From Stramenopiles sp. TOSAG23-3 (lineage: Eukaryota > Sar), in contig LT642173.1 of NCBI GenBank assembly GCA_900128585.1, forward strand, positions 1 through 44,647: DNA of 44,647 nucleotides, given 5' to 3'. Made by a program: the position numbers and the translations under genes. Position 1 is the first letter of the stretch; each line of letters starts with the position of its first letter. The notes under the pieces are model-generated. The model searched no databases. It was not told the DNA's origin and saw only the letters and a program-made list of their open reading frames with translations. Positions 27,673 to 36,283 of the stretch are shown here, piece after piece.

Positions 27673-29256
27673 TTACTTTTTGGCATAAAGAAAGCGCCGG
27701 CGATGTTGTGGCAACAATGGCGGCTTGTTGCAATCTTTTGCGAGTGGGCATTTGCTCATCCCATGGATGTTAAATTTTGACGCCGGGATCGACCCTGGGT
27801 TAAACGTTTTCCACGTCTTTCGCTGTCGCTCCAATTTTGTTTCATTGAATGGGGTAATATCTGTGTATTCCTCCAGCGGTTTTGCCGTGCCAGCCCTTTC
27901 GCTCGATTCATCGACAAACAAAGTGTGCGTGATCATCGGTATGGAATGGGGAAACAAAGTATCTGCCCATTTGTATTTGTGGGCGCTTTTGCCTTTCCAC
28001 TTGGTCATTCCCATGTCATGAACCACGTCATCCTTTGGAAACGGGAAATACTTTCGCAGTGTTGCCCCTTTTTCGATTGGGCAATACTCAACACATGTCT
28101 CTACCCCTGAAACGTTAAAAACTTTCATACTTTTCATTGTACGGAAGTCATCAACTTGGACATCATCCTCCACTCCGACCACCTCAACTCGTAATCTCTG
28201 GTTTGTATAATCGTAATAATGGTATTCCGAAAGTTGAGTGTATACAACCAAACAGTTGGGGGAGTTGTATGGGCAGCAAATGTCCCCGTTGCGTTTTACT
28301 TCTGCCCCTGCGTTTTCGACGTTCTCGTATTCAATAAAACCCGACCAATCATCTGGGAAGGGAATGCTTGGGGCAACAGTCCCTTGCGAGAAGCTTAGCA
28401 AGTTGGCCACCCCAGCATTCTTCCTGCTTTGCACGAACGGCGCCTTGAGCGTTTTCATTAGGAGCCTGCGACGATCGCGCCCACTGCCACCGCAGCCCCC
28501 TGGGTTGACTGGGCAACCCTGTATGCTCGACGGGTCTACATCAAACGCAGTGTTGTGCTCGTAGTTAGCAGGCTTCCAGCCGACGTACGACAAATTGGCG
28601 ATCCCCTCTACCTGCCCGGCAGGTGCCAATTTGCTAACATATTTGAAGGGGACAGGGTACGATGGGTCCGAATTGTCGACGTACATGCTATTTTCTTCTA
28701 CTGGAAGAATCGCCAAGAGCTTTGTCCATGCCCAATTGTCCACAACCTTTGTTACGTTGTTGAACGGCCTTGCCTGTGATATGTGAACTTTCCCTTCGTT
28801 GCGAGGACTATACTTTCCCGGGCACGATTCTGGTTCAGGACCGCAATCGCCAATGGAGACAAGAGACTGAAACGTATCCAGGTCATCGATGGGGCAGTAC
28901 GCTACGCACTTCCACTTATACTTTGATCCGGCAGCAGCAGGCTCGAGCGCAATCGCCTTCATTACGTCATCGTACCAGGCAATAACATTGTCGCTACGAG
29001 AGCGGTTTTTCGAACCTTGTTCAAAGTACTGCCCACGTGTGTACTGCATCTGCAGTTTGCACGCGTACGTTTCGTTTAATAAACTGGATGGGCAGCATGT
29101 ATCCCCGACATCATCGACATAATAATATCCCTGATTTTGCGCCTCCGTCTGCACAACTTCCGTCAAAAAGTCTTTTGCAAACGCCGGCCAAGGGTGCGAA
29201 GCGGACGCAAAAGTAGCGAAGCATGCACTTGCAACTACCAATACTTGTCTTGCCAT
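27673..29256 (-). CDS. Secreted Cys-rich protein with two tandem related domains, function unknown
   Basis: The open frame extends to 29409, but I choose the ATG at 29254-29256 because it gives a clean signal peptide (MARQVLVVASACFATFASAS). The mature protein is 527 aa minus this leader. Two halves share landmarks in the same order: GDTCCP versus GDICCP; C-V-A-Y-C-P-I-D versus C-V-E-Y-C-P-I-E; KLLAILP...MYVDNS versus DTLFPHS...LFVDESS; and a closing GCPVNPGGCGG versus KCPLAKDCNK. This points to an internal duplication of a ~200-residue disulfide-bonded domain, separated by an Arg-rich linker (SGRDRRRLLMK) that could be a protease site. Several N-x-S/T sequons occur. No membrane anchor or catalytic motif is seen. 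I do not recognise the family; an extracellular, cell-surface or scale protein is plausible. Confidence 0.7.
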   Translation of the reverse strand: MARQVLVVASACFATFASASHPWPAFAKDFLTEVVQTEAQNQGYYYVDDVGDTCCPSSLLNETYACKLQMQYTRGQYFEQGSKNRSRSDNVIAWYDDVMKAIALEPAAAGSKYKWKCVAYCPIDDLDTFQSLVSIGDCGPEPESCPGKYSPRNEGKVHISQARPFNNVTKVVDNWAWTKLLAILPVEENSMYVDNSDPSYPVPFKYVSKLAPAGQVEGIANLSYVGWKPANYEHNTAFDVDPSSIQGCPVNPGGCGGSGRDRRRLLMKTLKAPFVQSRKNAGVANLLSFSQGTVAPSIPFPDDWSGFIEYENVENAGAEVKRNGDICCPYNSPNCLVVYTQLSEYHYYDYTNQRLRVEVVGVEDDVQVDDFRTMKSMKVFNVSGVETCVEYCPIEKGATLRKYFPFPKDDVVHDMGMTKWKGKSAHKYKWADTLFPHSIPMITHTLFVDESSERAGTAKPLEEYTDITPFNETKLERQRKTWKTFNPGSIPASKFNIHGMSKCPLAKDCNKPPLLPQHRRRFLYAKK

Positions 29257-29734
29257 TGGAGTAAATAACACCTCCAGAAAGTGAAAATGCGAGTCTAGTT
29301 TATAAATAGAATGAGAAAATGTTTCAACCTTATCGAGAAGTGTTTTTATTATTATCTTGTCTTCCAGCGCAGCATCCTCTCCGTAAACTCGAACTTTCCG
29401 ATTCCTCACACTTTTTCCCCCCTTCTTCTCCTTTTTTTTTCTTCTTTCTACTTTCTTTGAATAATTTTATTATTATTATTTTTTTTTTTAGTTTTTTGTT
29501 GTTGTTGTGGTGTTGTTGTTGTGTTGTTTTTTTGGTTGAGAAAAGCTAAGAAGGGAAGAAGAGAAAGAAGAAGAAACGAAGGAGACAGGCCTTCTTCGCC
29601 AATTATTTCATATATGAACAAGTATATATATAGCAGTCTAATATATAGACCATATATAACCTATTTAAATTATAATTATATTCCAATTCATACTAGACTA
29701 TGAAGGATTTTGATGTTCAAATATAATAGTAGGC

Positions 29735-29942
29735 AGAAGAAAGAAGAAAGAAGAAGAAAGAAGAAGAAAGAAGAAGAAAGAAGAAGAAAGAAGAAGAAGA
29801 AAGAAGAAGAAAAAAGAAGAAGAAAGAAGAAGAAGAAGAAGAAGAAGAAAGAAGAAAGAAGAAGAAAGAAGAAGAAAGAAGAAGAAAGAAGAAGAAGAAG
29901 AAGAAAGAAGAAGAAAGAAGAAGAAAGGAAGAAAGAAGAAGA
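29735..29942 (+). repeat. 208-nt uninterrupted A/G tract, mostly (GAA)n/(GAAA)n
   Basis: Every base in this stretch is A or G, dominated by AAG units with AAAG interspersions and a few GGAAG. Such mirror-like R.Y tracts can form triplex (H-DNA) and are length-unstable. Confidence 0.9.
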
Positions 29943-30173
29943 CGACTAAAAAAATAATATTATTTATTATATATAAAAAATAGAACAACCAACCACCACC
30001 AACAAACAACAAAACACACTTCTTCTTGTTTTTTATTGTTGAATGTTTTTATTATATAGAGATTTAGAGGTAAATATTGGAATGAAAGAAAACATTGGTT
30101 CGTGTTTCACTCTTATTCATTTAGGCAAGAGAATCCACGAATTATACACCCGATCTCCTTTCTCATAGAGATA

Positions 30174-30202
30174 AATAGATAGATAGATAGATAGATAGAT
30201 AA
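30174..30202. repeat. (GATA)n microsatellite
   Basis: About seven ATAG/GATA units lie just upstream of the ATG at 30231, so they are probably in the 5' UTR or core promoter of the membrane-protein gene. Confidence 0.85.
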
Positions 30203-30230
30203 TAAGCGTCCGGGGAGAAGACGAAATAGA

Positions 30231-31433
30231 ATGAGCAAACCCGGCGCTCTGGTCGCTGCCACCCCTACGGGTTCGAAGCTTCCGTTGCCGCATACTACTG
30301 CATCGCAGGACATTGTAAAATGGCCGTTGGGATTAGCGGCTGCGTGCATCGGTTCAGTGCTGTTTGTGCTTGGCATGCAATTGATGCACATTGGTGTCAG
30401 CAAGAAGCTACGGGCGGAAGCGGCCGAGGATCGGTTGCAACGCAAGTCGTTGGACCGCCTGTGGTGGATTGGTGTAATTACTCACGTTTTCGCGGCTGCC
30501 TGTATCGCCGCAGCTCTCAATTTTGCCGCGGTAAGCTTGGTGATGCCAATGGCAGCAATGACACTCGCGATAAACTCAATATGCGTCCCGATCTTGAATC
30601 AAAACGAGCGGTCGCAGCAGTCGACCGTCGAATGGTCCGCGGTGAAAGGATCCCTTATATGCCTCGTGGGCGCATTTTTCATGGTGTCCAGCGCCCAGAA
30701 GTTCAACACTGCGTTTTCCGCCGTGCATTTAGAGCAACTGTTCGAACAGTACGAGTTCGTTGCCTTTGAAATGATGTGCATCTTTTTTATTATGTTCATG
30801 TTGTATCTAGCGCGAACGCGGCCCCGGCGGCACCACGGAAGGCGAGCATTCCTGCTTATGTTCTTTTCACTGTCCGCAGGGTGGGCCGGCGCCCAACAGT
30901 ACCTGGGGTTCAAAGCGATGATGGAACTGTGGAAAGCGGAGCATCTCGGAAAGGGGCCTATGGTGTCGCGCACCTTCTTTGGCATACTGTTTTGCTGCCT
31001 GGTACTCCTGGCCCTGCAGCTGGTGCTCGTAAACACGGGCCTGAAAATGTTCAGTGGCGAAACGGTGCGATTTATTGGAGTGTACCAAGCGAGCCTACTC
31101 CTCATCGGCTCCGTCAGTGGCGGAATCTACTTCCAGGAATTTATACATTTTAACGAAATCGAGTGGATTTCATTCGGGGGTGGGATGGTTATGATGATCT
31201 GGGGCATTGGGGTAATAACACTGCTACGTGGGAAAAAGCAGGACGAGTACTTGAATACGAGCGAAGACCGCGAGAAAAGGTGTGGTGGATTGTTTGTGTA
31301 TTGGATATGTGGCCCGTATCGTGTTTTGTTCCGGGAAGACCCTGAGTTTATCCCGAAGCCACCAGCGTACGCCGACGACTTGCTGATGACGGCCGAGTTC
31401 GACAAAGTTTGGGGCCGAGACATAATGTGGTGA
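30231..31433 (+). CDS. Multi-pass membrane protein, NIPA/DMT-like (putative Mg2+ transporter family)
   Basis: 400 aa with about nine hydrophobic spans: residues near 28-50, 84-106, 107-130, 141-160, 175-195, 212-235, 252-272, 282-306 and 312-332. The pattern of paired helices, an N-terminal GSVLFVLGMQLMHIGVSKK helix with a following basic loop, and AALNFAAVSLVMPMAAMTLAIN in the second/third span resemble NIPA-type members of the drug/metabolite transporter superfamily (compare the family motif around ANF-AY-FAPA-LVTPLGAL). The C-terminal ~65 residues are cytosolic and charged. In animals these move Mg2+ or related cations at plasma or endosomal membranes; the substrate here is inferred only. 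It converges on the F-box GTPase gene; a family arm lies 268 nt past the stop in sense orientation. Confidence 0.7.
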   Translation: MSKPGALVAATPTGSKLPLPHTTASQDIVKWPLGLAAACIGSVLFVLGMQLMHIGVSKKLRAEAAEDRLQRKSLDRLWWIGVITHVFAAACIAAALNFAAVSLVMPMAAMTLAINSICVPILNQNERSQQSTVEWSAVKGSLICLVGAFFMVSSAQKFNTAFSAVHLEQLFEQYEFVAFEMMCIFFIMFMLYLARTRPRRHHGRRAFLLMFFSLSAGWAGAQQYLGFKAMMELWKAEHLGKGPMVSRTFFGILFCCLVLLALQLVLVNTGLKMFSGETVRFIGVYQASLLLIGSVSGGIYFQEFIHFNEIEWISFGGGMVMMIWGIGVITLLRGKKQDEYLNTSEDREKRCGGLFVYWICGPYRVLFREDPEFIPKPPAYADDLLMTAEFDKVWGRDIMW

Positions 31434-31701
31434 CACGGTACCAATTGGCGCGAGCGGAAAGAGAAACCAGAGAAAAATTCGCGCGCGAGAAGAAATGTTC
31501 CCATAGCGGTTAATAGTAAAACCCACGCAGGTGTAGTAAAAAACATTAAATAATTTGTAAATTCTTCATCTCTGGCCTGGAAATCGCTGACCGGCTTAGC
31601 CATTTAGGTCGACCATTATTCCATAAAGATTAGTTTTTTTTCTTCATAAAAAGAGCAGTGCCCAAGAAAATAAGCCCCTTCTTTAGAACATTAAAACACA
31701 C

Positions 31702-31804
31702 AAGAAAATTGGCTGTTATTTTATAGTAATTAAAACTTGTCTTTGCTCTTGTGGTTTTACTAAATCGATATATTGAAAAATAACAGCCAATTTTCTTGTT
31801 TTTA
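31702..31804. mobile_element. Compact MITE-like element, copy H
   Basis: The left arm 31702-31737 (ACAAGAAAATTGGCTGTTAT and on) and right arm 31775-31804 are perfect inverted repeats over about 21 bp of their outer parts, enclosing a ~37-nt centre. Total length is 103 bp with no coding content. No flanking target-site duplication is evident. Confidence 0.65.
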
Positions 31805-31828
31805 CAATTATAATCAATAAACATACAT

Positions 31829-31856
31829 GTAAATAACTGCCAGTATTTTGTTTTTA
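31829..31856 (-). repeat. Degenerate solo arm just after the F-box GTPase stop (copy H3)
   Basis: GTAAATAACTGCCAGTATTT then TGTTTTTA resembles the family arm with several substitutions. It lies 34 nt past the stop codon of the minus-strand gene and is sense to it. Confidence 0.45.
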
Positions 31857-31889
31857 ATCATATCTTACCTCAAATGCTGCAGCCGCGCG

Positions 31890-33068
31890 TTACAGAATCG
31901 CACAGTTCGATGGTTTCTTTTTCACGGGACTATCTTTTCCCCACGAATAATTGTCTTCGTTTTCTTTGGACGTCAACCTCCGTAAATTGGTTTGCTCGGC
32001 ACTTTCGCTCAGCAAACGTTGAAGACTGGCGGGGTGTTTCACTAGGGACGCAAATAATCTCGACATTGCAAGCTGAACCCCATCGCCGTTTTTACTGCTG
32101 CATTCCGCATAAATGCAGCTACAGCCGTAAGTCTGGCGAACCATTTTTGCAGTTCGGAGCCCCCAAATCTCTGTTTCGAGGCGTTTGGCAGTCGAACGTT
32201 TGCAAACTTCTTCTGTGTCGCTTTTCATCCCAACCAACATCACAGCCAAGTCTTTCCTGTGCAATGACATGCTTAGAATAATCCATTGTTGTACATCGGA
32301 TGGGCTTTCGTCCGACAGATCAAATGCTATTATTATCGCGTTGACGCCTTGGTGATACGAAACCATCTCATTATAACGATCGTACTTCGACTCCGCTATA
32401 TGACTCTTTCGAATCTTTGGCTCAAGAAAAAACACTTCCCAGAATGCTGTCCCCGTCGGATCCCTTCGTAGCTCGGGTGAGTTGAAATTGTCCTGAAAGC
32501 TAACATGCTTAACTTGCGTAGGGTCTAGTAATGCCCGGCAGGGGTCTTCGTAGTATTTTCCTTTCCGAAACCGGTTCAGAAACGCAGATTTTCCGACCCC
32601 GTCGCTCCCCAAGATAGCCATACGAATTATACCATTTGACAGCACACTGTTGGGGTTTGTTTTATAGCCAATATTTCTATACTTTCCATAATGGCGAAAG
32701 TATGCCTCGCGCCAGTCGTGGGAAAGATCGACGGAATCGTCCCAAGACTTAAAACCTGGCGTAACCCCCTTCTCTTTGACAACCTTGCGAAGGTAAAAGC
32801 CTCTCCATATAGGGCTTCCTTTGCTGACAACCACCCATCGGCGGGACACAGATGTCAAGGCTGCCATAACATCCTGGGACGTGGCGTATGACAAAATTTT
32901 CATCAATATGACGTCGTCTAATTTGCGAATGGGAGCTTCAGTAGGGTTCGGCTTATCCACCGAGTCTTGTGACGGGGGACTATCTGGGGAAGTGTACGGA
33001 ACTACATATTGTTGTTTGTTGTCGCCTTTCTTCGATCCCGACTTTCGCCGGTTTCTAGTGTTCTGCAT
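31890..33068 (-). CDS. F-box protein fused to a Ras-like GTPase domain with C-terminal CAAX box
   Basis: 392 aa. Residues ~48-95 form an F-box (KLDDVILMKILSYATSQDVM, then SRRWVVVSKGSPIWRGFY), which in the family binds Skp1 in SCF ubiquitin ligases. Residues ~148-345 form a Ras-like fold: P-loop GSDGVGKS (154-161), a hydrophobic strand NAIIIAFDLSD (243-253), G4 as GMKSD (280-284, Met for the usual Asn of NKxD), and G5 as CSSK (323-326). The DxxG of switch II is not evident; that position is EVFFLEPK. The C-terminus KKKPSNCAIL has a polybasic stretch and a CAAX box ending in Leu, predicting geranylgeranylation and membrane attachment. Nucleotide binding is therefore likely but possibly altered, and hydrolysis may be poor. 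I infer a membrane-tethered substrate adaptor whose partner binding could be nucleotide-regulated. The single frame leaves no visible splice that would separate the domains. Confidence 0.8.
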   Translation of the reverse strand: MQNTRNRRKSGSKKGDNKQQYVVPYTSPDSPPSQDSVDKPNPTEAPIRKLDDVILMKILSYATSQDVMAALTSVSRRWVVVSKGSPIWRGFYLRKVVKEKGVTPGFKSWDDSVDLSHDWREAYFRHYGKYRNIGYKTNPNSVLSNGIIRMAILGSDGVGKSAFLNRFRKGKYYEDPCRALLDPTQVKHVSFQDNFNSPELRRDPTGTAFWEVFFLEPKIRKSHIAESKYDRYNEMVSYHQGVNAIIIAFDLSDESPSDVQQWIILSMSLHRKDLAVMLVGMKSDTEEVCKRSTAKRLETEIWGLRTAKMVRQTYGCSCIYAECSSKNGDGVQLAMSRLFASLVKHPASLQRLLSESAEQTNLRRLTSKENEDNYSWGKDSPVKKKPSNCAIL

Positions 33069-33919
33069 GAATGCAAACTTCGTACTGGCACCACTAGTTG
33101 AACCAAAGACGCTTCAGAACAAAACTAATATTCCCACCTTTTGGACGCGCCCACTGAATTTCGAATCAGCCCAAGTGCATAATCCAATTATTCCCGGGGA
33201 CTTCGTTAGTTGCCACCTTACCTTGGGTACGGAAGAATGAAGTGAGAAGTTAGAAGAATAAGAGAGAATACAACATTATTATTTAATAATAATAATAAAA
33301 AAATAATAATTAAAAAACTGCTCGATTGCCCTCTTTTTAATGCTGTGTTTATGTATATTAATAGAACATAATGTATTATTATATAATCTCCGGGAAGAAG
33401 AAGAAGAGAACGAATAAATATAAAAAATAATAAAATAGACACCACATCATCATCATCAGAGCATTGGATCAAGAGAGTAAGTAACAAAAAACCCACAAAC
33501 AACAAAAAACAAAAGGAAGAAAGCATTAGTCTTCTTCTATATATAATAATATATTATTATTTATTATTAAATAATAATAATAAAAAAAAGCCAACAAACA
33601 ACAACAACCACAACCGAACCGAACCGAACCGATTGGCAAAGGCAAACAACCCTTGCTTCCTCCTTTTATATTAATATTGTGGCCGGCCTGCCCTTTTTGT
33701 TGTTGTTGGGACATCCTCTCTCCGTCCATCCTTCTCGTTTATTCTTCTGGATTAATATAAGAACTCTATCATATAATCGATAAAAAAAGAACTTGGCGTC
33801 TGGTTTAGTAAGTAATAGTGATACACATGAACCAGACGGAACCCTGGCTAAGCAAAAAAAGACGCTGGAGCCTGCCGACACTAAACTACGCCCCCCCTGA
33901 GTTTTGATCAGGGTGTGCA
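33069..33919. promoter_or_regulatory. Divergent intergenic region (F-box GTPase / DENN gene)
   Basis: This AT-rich spacer has (AAT)n runs near 33280-33310 and 33540-33585, a GAAGAAGAAGAAG tract near 33397-33410, CAT repeats near 33445-33458, and a short (CCGAA)n at about 33613-33632. No coding sequence or family arm was seen. Both promoters presumably lie here. Confidence 0.5.
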
Positions 33920-36283
33920 ATGGCGGCACGGCTGAACCGCGCAGTGGACTATTTTTTGGTCGTAGAGTACGACAAACACAACAGGCAGGATGACCCAAAG
34001 ATAGCGACCCAATACCCAGACATTGACCGCCCAGACTTCCCAGTGGACTTGCAGTGGGCCAATTTCGCACTGCCATACGTGAAAATAGATGGATGCAAGA
34101 GCAGCATTGGCGCGTCCTTACACACGTTTGTCTTGACAAACACGTCGGGCAGTTATAGCTACGGAACGTGCATTTCCTTCCACGACGACCCCAGGGGAAA
34201 AAACCGGTACATAAAGTCCCTTTGCATCATCTCGCACCACGATTTTTTGACAGGCATTTTCAAGGAGTTTCTGCTAGAGCTTGAGACGCTCAACACGTTC
34301 CGAGTTCTACCCGTGCCGATCGAGCGTATAATTCAATGTTTTGTGCTCGACACCCCCGTTCCAGAGCCAGGGCAAACGTTGCGCCTCTTGTTTGGAGAGT
34401 CAACAGAAGAATGGGTTTCTTGCTTTCGGCCGTTGTGGTACCACCACCCCCGTTCTGATTGTCTCCCAACATTACTAGACGCAAACATCGAAGTTCTGTT
34501 TCGGCTGCTAAGCACGGACAACATTTTGCTGCTGGTAAGCGTCATGCTGTTGGAGGGGAAAATACTTTTGCATTCGACAAATGAGGGCCAAGTTGTGCCT
34601 GCCGCAGAAGCGCTGTGCGCTCTGCTGTTCCCTTTCACATGGGCAGGCGTGTACGTCCCGTTGCTCCCCGGCGGCTCCGCCTACCTTTCGATGCTAGCAG
34701 AAGGCATCCCGGTCCCTTTTCTGTTTGGCATCCACACAAGTGCATGGGAAATTGTGAAAGAAAAAAACGTCGATGTCATCGAAAGTGTATACATCGTAGA
34801 CCTGGACAACGGCGTGGTGCAAGAACCAGCAGACGTTTCGAAGCAGACTGCAGCGCGCCTTCCATCGTCCTATTTTGTTCAAACTAAACAAAACATCGAG
34901 CATGTTGTTCCACTGAACGTTAGTGGAAAAATGAATAAAAAGAAGAAATATAGCAGCTCTTTCTCGCACATGTCTTCCCATGAACTCTCGTGGCGGAAAA
35001 TATCCGGGCAAACCAGCGACAGCGAAAAAATTCCACCCAGCAAAAAGCGTGGGGCGTTGTTGTGGAAACGAGTGTCCAACAAAAAGTCTTTAAAGAAGAT
35101 TCTCTCTCCGGTACACCGTCAAAAACGCAAGGGCCGACGCATGTCCATACAAGACGCGACGACGGCCACGGCTCGTGGGCAGCGCAAAATTTTAGGCAAC
35201 AACTACGGGGGTCATAAACGGAGATCCTTCGAAGAAGCGTTGAAACAGGTCATGGGCATGTGGATCAGTAAAGTAGACTGTAGCGGGAAAGTTACTTCTC
35301 GGGAACCATCGAGCAGTCTGGGAGATGGTGCCGGGCACGTGGAGATCGTGTCGCCTGTTTTGGAATGGGTAGATTTGGTACGCTGCGCTGTCCTTGAAAT
35401 GTTTTTGAAAATATTTTTGCATCATCCCCAGATTAAAGCTGCTAATGGGGCCGGTACGGCGGCATTCATCAAGTGGTCTCCCTCACCGCACCAACCGTTC
35501 CTCGAAGCCCTCGTTGAAACAAACGGGTGGCATGTTTTTCTGGGGAATAACGACCATTCCTTCCAGAACATTTTACAAGTTTACAAAGAAACCGGGGTCG
35601 GAAAATCAAGCGTTCCACTCTTGGGACCTCGAACCTCGGATCATCCAACGAGCGAGGAGTTTTGCTCATCAAAATGGTGGACGCCGTTCCTGAGAGGAAA
35701 GGGGGGCTCAGGCCGGCACTCGGGCCAGACGATAACGGTCAGTGGAAGTATTCCTAGTTCTGTGGGACTGAGCGGTAGCTCGTATGTTTACTCCAGCAAT
35801 ACTTTCCCAACTTTTGATTCTAAATTGTGCGTGTATCGTCCCAAGGCAAGCCTATTTTCTAAACTGAGAAAACGAAGGGGTGGCCGACGCCCTAGTATGC
35901 ACGCTGTTGCGCAAACGGTGAGGCTTATGATGAAAACCCGCCCGGTGTTTGCGACCTCTAGAAAGGCGGACGAAGCGGCTCCTGATCCATCGGATGTAAA
36001 CGTCGGGGCAAAAGGTGGGACTCTCACCATGGACGAGCTGCTGCAGCGGAAAGGCTACTCGACGGGAAGGTATGATTCTTTTATTCGCAACGCAGACTTG
36101 AAAAGTGCCGTGAAAATGATGATGGTTTCGTCGGGGTACAACGCAAACAGCCCGTGCAGGTCAGGCAGGTACAACAAAGACATATCTTCCCCGTCCGAGT
36201 TTATCGAAGGGGACAACCAGCCCGACCCTGTCCGGCGCCTTGTCGATGAACTCTACCGAGTTCGCAACGAACAAAAGTCGTAG
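33920..36283 (+). CDS. DENN-domain protein (putative Rab GEF)
   Basis: 787 aa. Residues 1-~320 fit a DENN module: the upstream segment begins AVDYFLVVEYD, later SSIGASLHTFVLTNTSG, YGTCISFHD and YIKSLCIISHHDF; the central DENN has LFRLLSTDNILLLVSVMLLEGKILLHST followed by AEALCALLFPFTWAGVYVPLLP and PVPFLFGIHTS, matching the conserved cDENN core. DENN proteins exchange GDP for GTP on Rab GTPases and direct vesicle traffic. Residues ~335-430 are very basic. The rest (430-787) has a helical stretch (WVDLVRCAVLEMFLKIFLHH), which may be the downstream dDENN, and Ser/Gly-rich disordered segments. No second catalytic domain is recognised. The start at 33920 directly precedes the conserved first strand. 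It converges on the small acidic gene; no TIR-family arm lies downstream. Confidence 0.85.
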   Translation: MAARLNRAVDYFLVVEYDKHNRQDDPKIATQYPDIDRPDFPVDLQWANFALPYVKIDGCKSSIGASLHTFVLTNTSGSYSYGTCISFHDDPRGKNRYIKSLCIISHHDFLTGIFKEFLLELETLNTFRVLPVPIERIIQCFVLDTPVPEPGQTLRLLFGESTEEWVSCFRPLWYHHPRSDCLPTLLDANIEVLFRLLSTDNILLLVSVMLLEGKILLHSTNEGQVVPAAEALCALLFPFTWAGVYVPLLPGGSAYLSMLAEGIPVPFLFGIHTSAWEIVKEKNVDVIESVYIVDLDNGVVQEPADVSKQTAARLPSSYFVQTKQNIEHVVPLNVSGKMNKKKKYSSSFSHMSSHELSWRKISGQTSDSEKIPPSKKRGALLWKRVSNKKSLKKILSPVHRQKRKGRRMSIQDATTATARGQRKILGNNYGGHKRRSFEEALKQVMGMWISKVDCSGKVTSREPSSSLGDGAGHVEIVSPVLEWVDLVRCAVLEMFLKIFLHHPQIKAANGAGTAAFIKWSPSPHQPFLEALVETNGWHVFLGNNDHSFQNILQVYKETGVGKSSVPLLGPRTSDHPTSEEFCSSKWWTPFLRGKGGSGRHSGQTITVSGSIPSSVGLSGSSYVYSSNTFPTFDSKLCVYRPKASLFSKLRKRRGGRRPSMHAVAQTVRLMMKTRPVFATSRKADEAAPDPSDVNVGAKGGTLTMDELLQRKGYSTGRYDSFIRNADLKSAVKMMMVSSGYNANSPCRSGRYNKDISSPSEFIEGDNQPDPVRRLVDELYRVRNEQKS

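Larger units (their letters stand above)
29257..30230. promoter_or_regulatory. Divergent intergenic region with very long polypurine tract
   Basis: This spacer lies between the secreted-protein and membrane-protein genes. It contains T-rich and GTT/TTG runs (about 29420-29535), the 29735-29942 polypurine tract, and a GATA microsatellite (about 30174-30202) ending ~28 nt before the downstream ATG. No coding sequence is convincing. Confidence 0.5.

Noticed and set aside
29257-29409. 51-residue N-terminal extension of the secreted protein
   Set aside because: The internal Met at 29256 starts a clean signal peptide; the extension is AT-rich and probably 5' UTR.
29698-30012. Hydrophobic minus-strand ORF and the complementary KKEEERRR ORF
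   Set aside because: Both are translations of the GAA microsatellite.
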